A stretch of 64,000 nt of DNA, taken from the NCBI GenBank assembly GCA_029962745.1, contig CM057151.1, positions 32,670,964 through 32,734,963 on the forward strand, given 5' to 3'. Below, piece by piece: positions 63,121 to 64,000 of the stretch (positions are counted from its first letter, which is position 1; every line of letters begins with the position of its first letter). Source of the stretch: Echinometra lucunter. Its lineage: Eukaryota; Echinodermata; Echinoidea; Camarodonta; Echinometridae. Below the pieces are notes generated by a model, which was not told where the DNA came from, ran no database searches, and saw nothing but the letters and a program-made list of their open reading frames with translations. Position numbers and translations under genes: made by a program.

Positions 63121-64000
63121 ATTTCTTGAGTCTACCTGCCGTAACTATTAATGATATCATTATCAAAAAGAAAAGAATTAATTTTTAAGTCGATTGTTTC
63201 ACCTCCATCCCGTCCGTAATTTATATCACTTGAAGAAGAACCGGCCGATATCATTTTCATCGACAAATGCAAAGAATTAATTTGTCAAGTTACTCGTTTA
63301 ACCTCTGTTTCGTTGGCGATTCATCTTTCTTGAAGGCGACTCGGACGACCAGCAAAACTTTTATTAATGTCCAAAGGTAAAGAATTACTTTGCGGAGCTG
63401 ATCGTTGATTTGTTTCATCTCCGTCCCGTTAGCTTTTTTAATTTCTTGAGTCCACCCGCCGTAACTATTATCATTCTCAAAAAGTGAAGAATTAATTTTT
63501 AATCTTTTCACCGTCTCATCCAAGGTTTATATTTCTTGAAGAACCAGCCGATATCATTTTCATCAACAAATGTAAAGAATTAATTTGTCAAGTTACTCTT
63601 TTAACCTCCGTTTCGTTGGCAATTCATATTTCTTGAAGGCGACTCAGACATCCAGAAAAATTATTATCAATGTTCAAAGGTAAAGAATTAATCTGCCGAG
63701 TCAATCTTTGATTCGTTTCACCTCCATCTCGTTTAATATCTTTCTATATTTCTTGAGTCGACCTGCCGTAACTATTATCATTATCGAAAAGTAAAGAATT
63801 TATTTTTAAGTCGATGTTTCACCTCCATCCGTTTGTAATTTATATTACTTGAAGAAGATCTGGCCGATATCATTTTCATCGACAAAGGTAAAGCATTAAT
63901 TTGTCAAGTTACTAGTTTCACCTCCGTTTCGTTGGCGATTCATATTTCCTGAAGGTGCCTCTGACAACCAGTCAAAACTGTTAACAATCTCAAAAGATAA
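63121..64000. repeat. Higher-order tandem repeat, three subunits of about 90-110 bp
   Basis: Eight subunits each begin near AAAGAATTAAT. They fall into three types that repeat in order A-B-C, giving a period of about 303-320 bp. Landmarks: CCGATATCATTTTCATC (type A) at 63245, 63548 and 63864; CGTTGGCGATTCAT (type B); GCCGTAACTATTATCATT (type C) at 63139, 63459 and 63766. The minus strand of types B and C reads about 36 codons with shared words (ANETEVKRVT, QINSL, NDNSYGG, TQEIKK). The array runs off the right edge. Confidence 0.88.

Overview
The window looks like nuclear DNA of a marine invertebrate deuterostome, most likely an echinoderm such as a sea urchin. This is inference from several signs: an AT-rich, intron-rich layout with GT/AG exons; one exon coding for a hyalin-repeat (HYR) domain; an hnRNP A/B-type gene with a vertebrate-like M9 nuclear signal; long poly-G/poly-C runs; and dense foldback (MITE-like) elements. 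Nothing looks bacterial, and most long open frames are microsatellite or repeat artefacts.

Two genes can be reconstructed. (1) On the plus strand at 16587-21683 four exons join in compatible phases. They encode a small type I membrane protein: signal peptide, short Cys-rich segment, one HYR domain, one transmembrane helix and an acidic tail with a Tyr-Val-Asn-Glu motif. The whole adds up to 255 residues and a stop, provided one extra T near 16692-16693 is an error, a polymorphism or a +1 frameshift. (2) On the minus strand at 59899-48521 six coding exons, all joined in phase 1, encode the C-terminal 189 residues of an hnRNP A/B-type RNA-binding protein: the tail end of RRM2, an RGG box, Gly/Tyr-rich segments, an M9-like transportin signal and the C-terminus. 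An intron seems to lie in the 3' UTR 7 nt after the stop. The exons with the two RRMs lie beyond 64000. A possible short first coding exon of a third gene (minus, 2525-2575) heads toward the left edge.

The rest is repeat-rich. 3-5 kb: a 1.8-kb foldback transposon with TA target duplication. 5-7 and 27-28 kb: two copies of a long dispersed repeat, plus local duplications. 9-16 kb: trinucleotide satellite, a foldback, a MITE, and a 2.3-kb TA-flanked element containing other repeats and a LINE 3' end. 17-20 kb: direct-repeat arrays and hairpins inside the introns of gene 1. 23-33 kb: poly-G repeat units, minisatellites, a tRNA-like gene, foldbacks. 33-46 kb: TTAA-flanked and TA-flanked foldbacks, MITEs, and 148-bp tandem arrays carrying TGACCTTTGACCT. 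51-57 kb: a 1.1-kb hAT-like element with perfect 8-bp target duplication inside the large hnRNP intron, and a second array copy. 60.6-63.1 kb: a decayed non-LTR retrotransposon. 63.1-64 kb: a three-part tandem repeat whose minus strand keeps coding character.

The best candidates for something undescribed are the single-HYR membrane protein with a possible Grb2-type tail motif and frame break, a possible internal first exon that would yield an RRM-less hnRNP isoform, and the coding-like 36-codon repeat beside the retrotransposon. All coordinates were read by eye. Exon ends rest on splice dinucleotides and phase agreement, not on transcripts.
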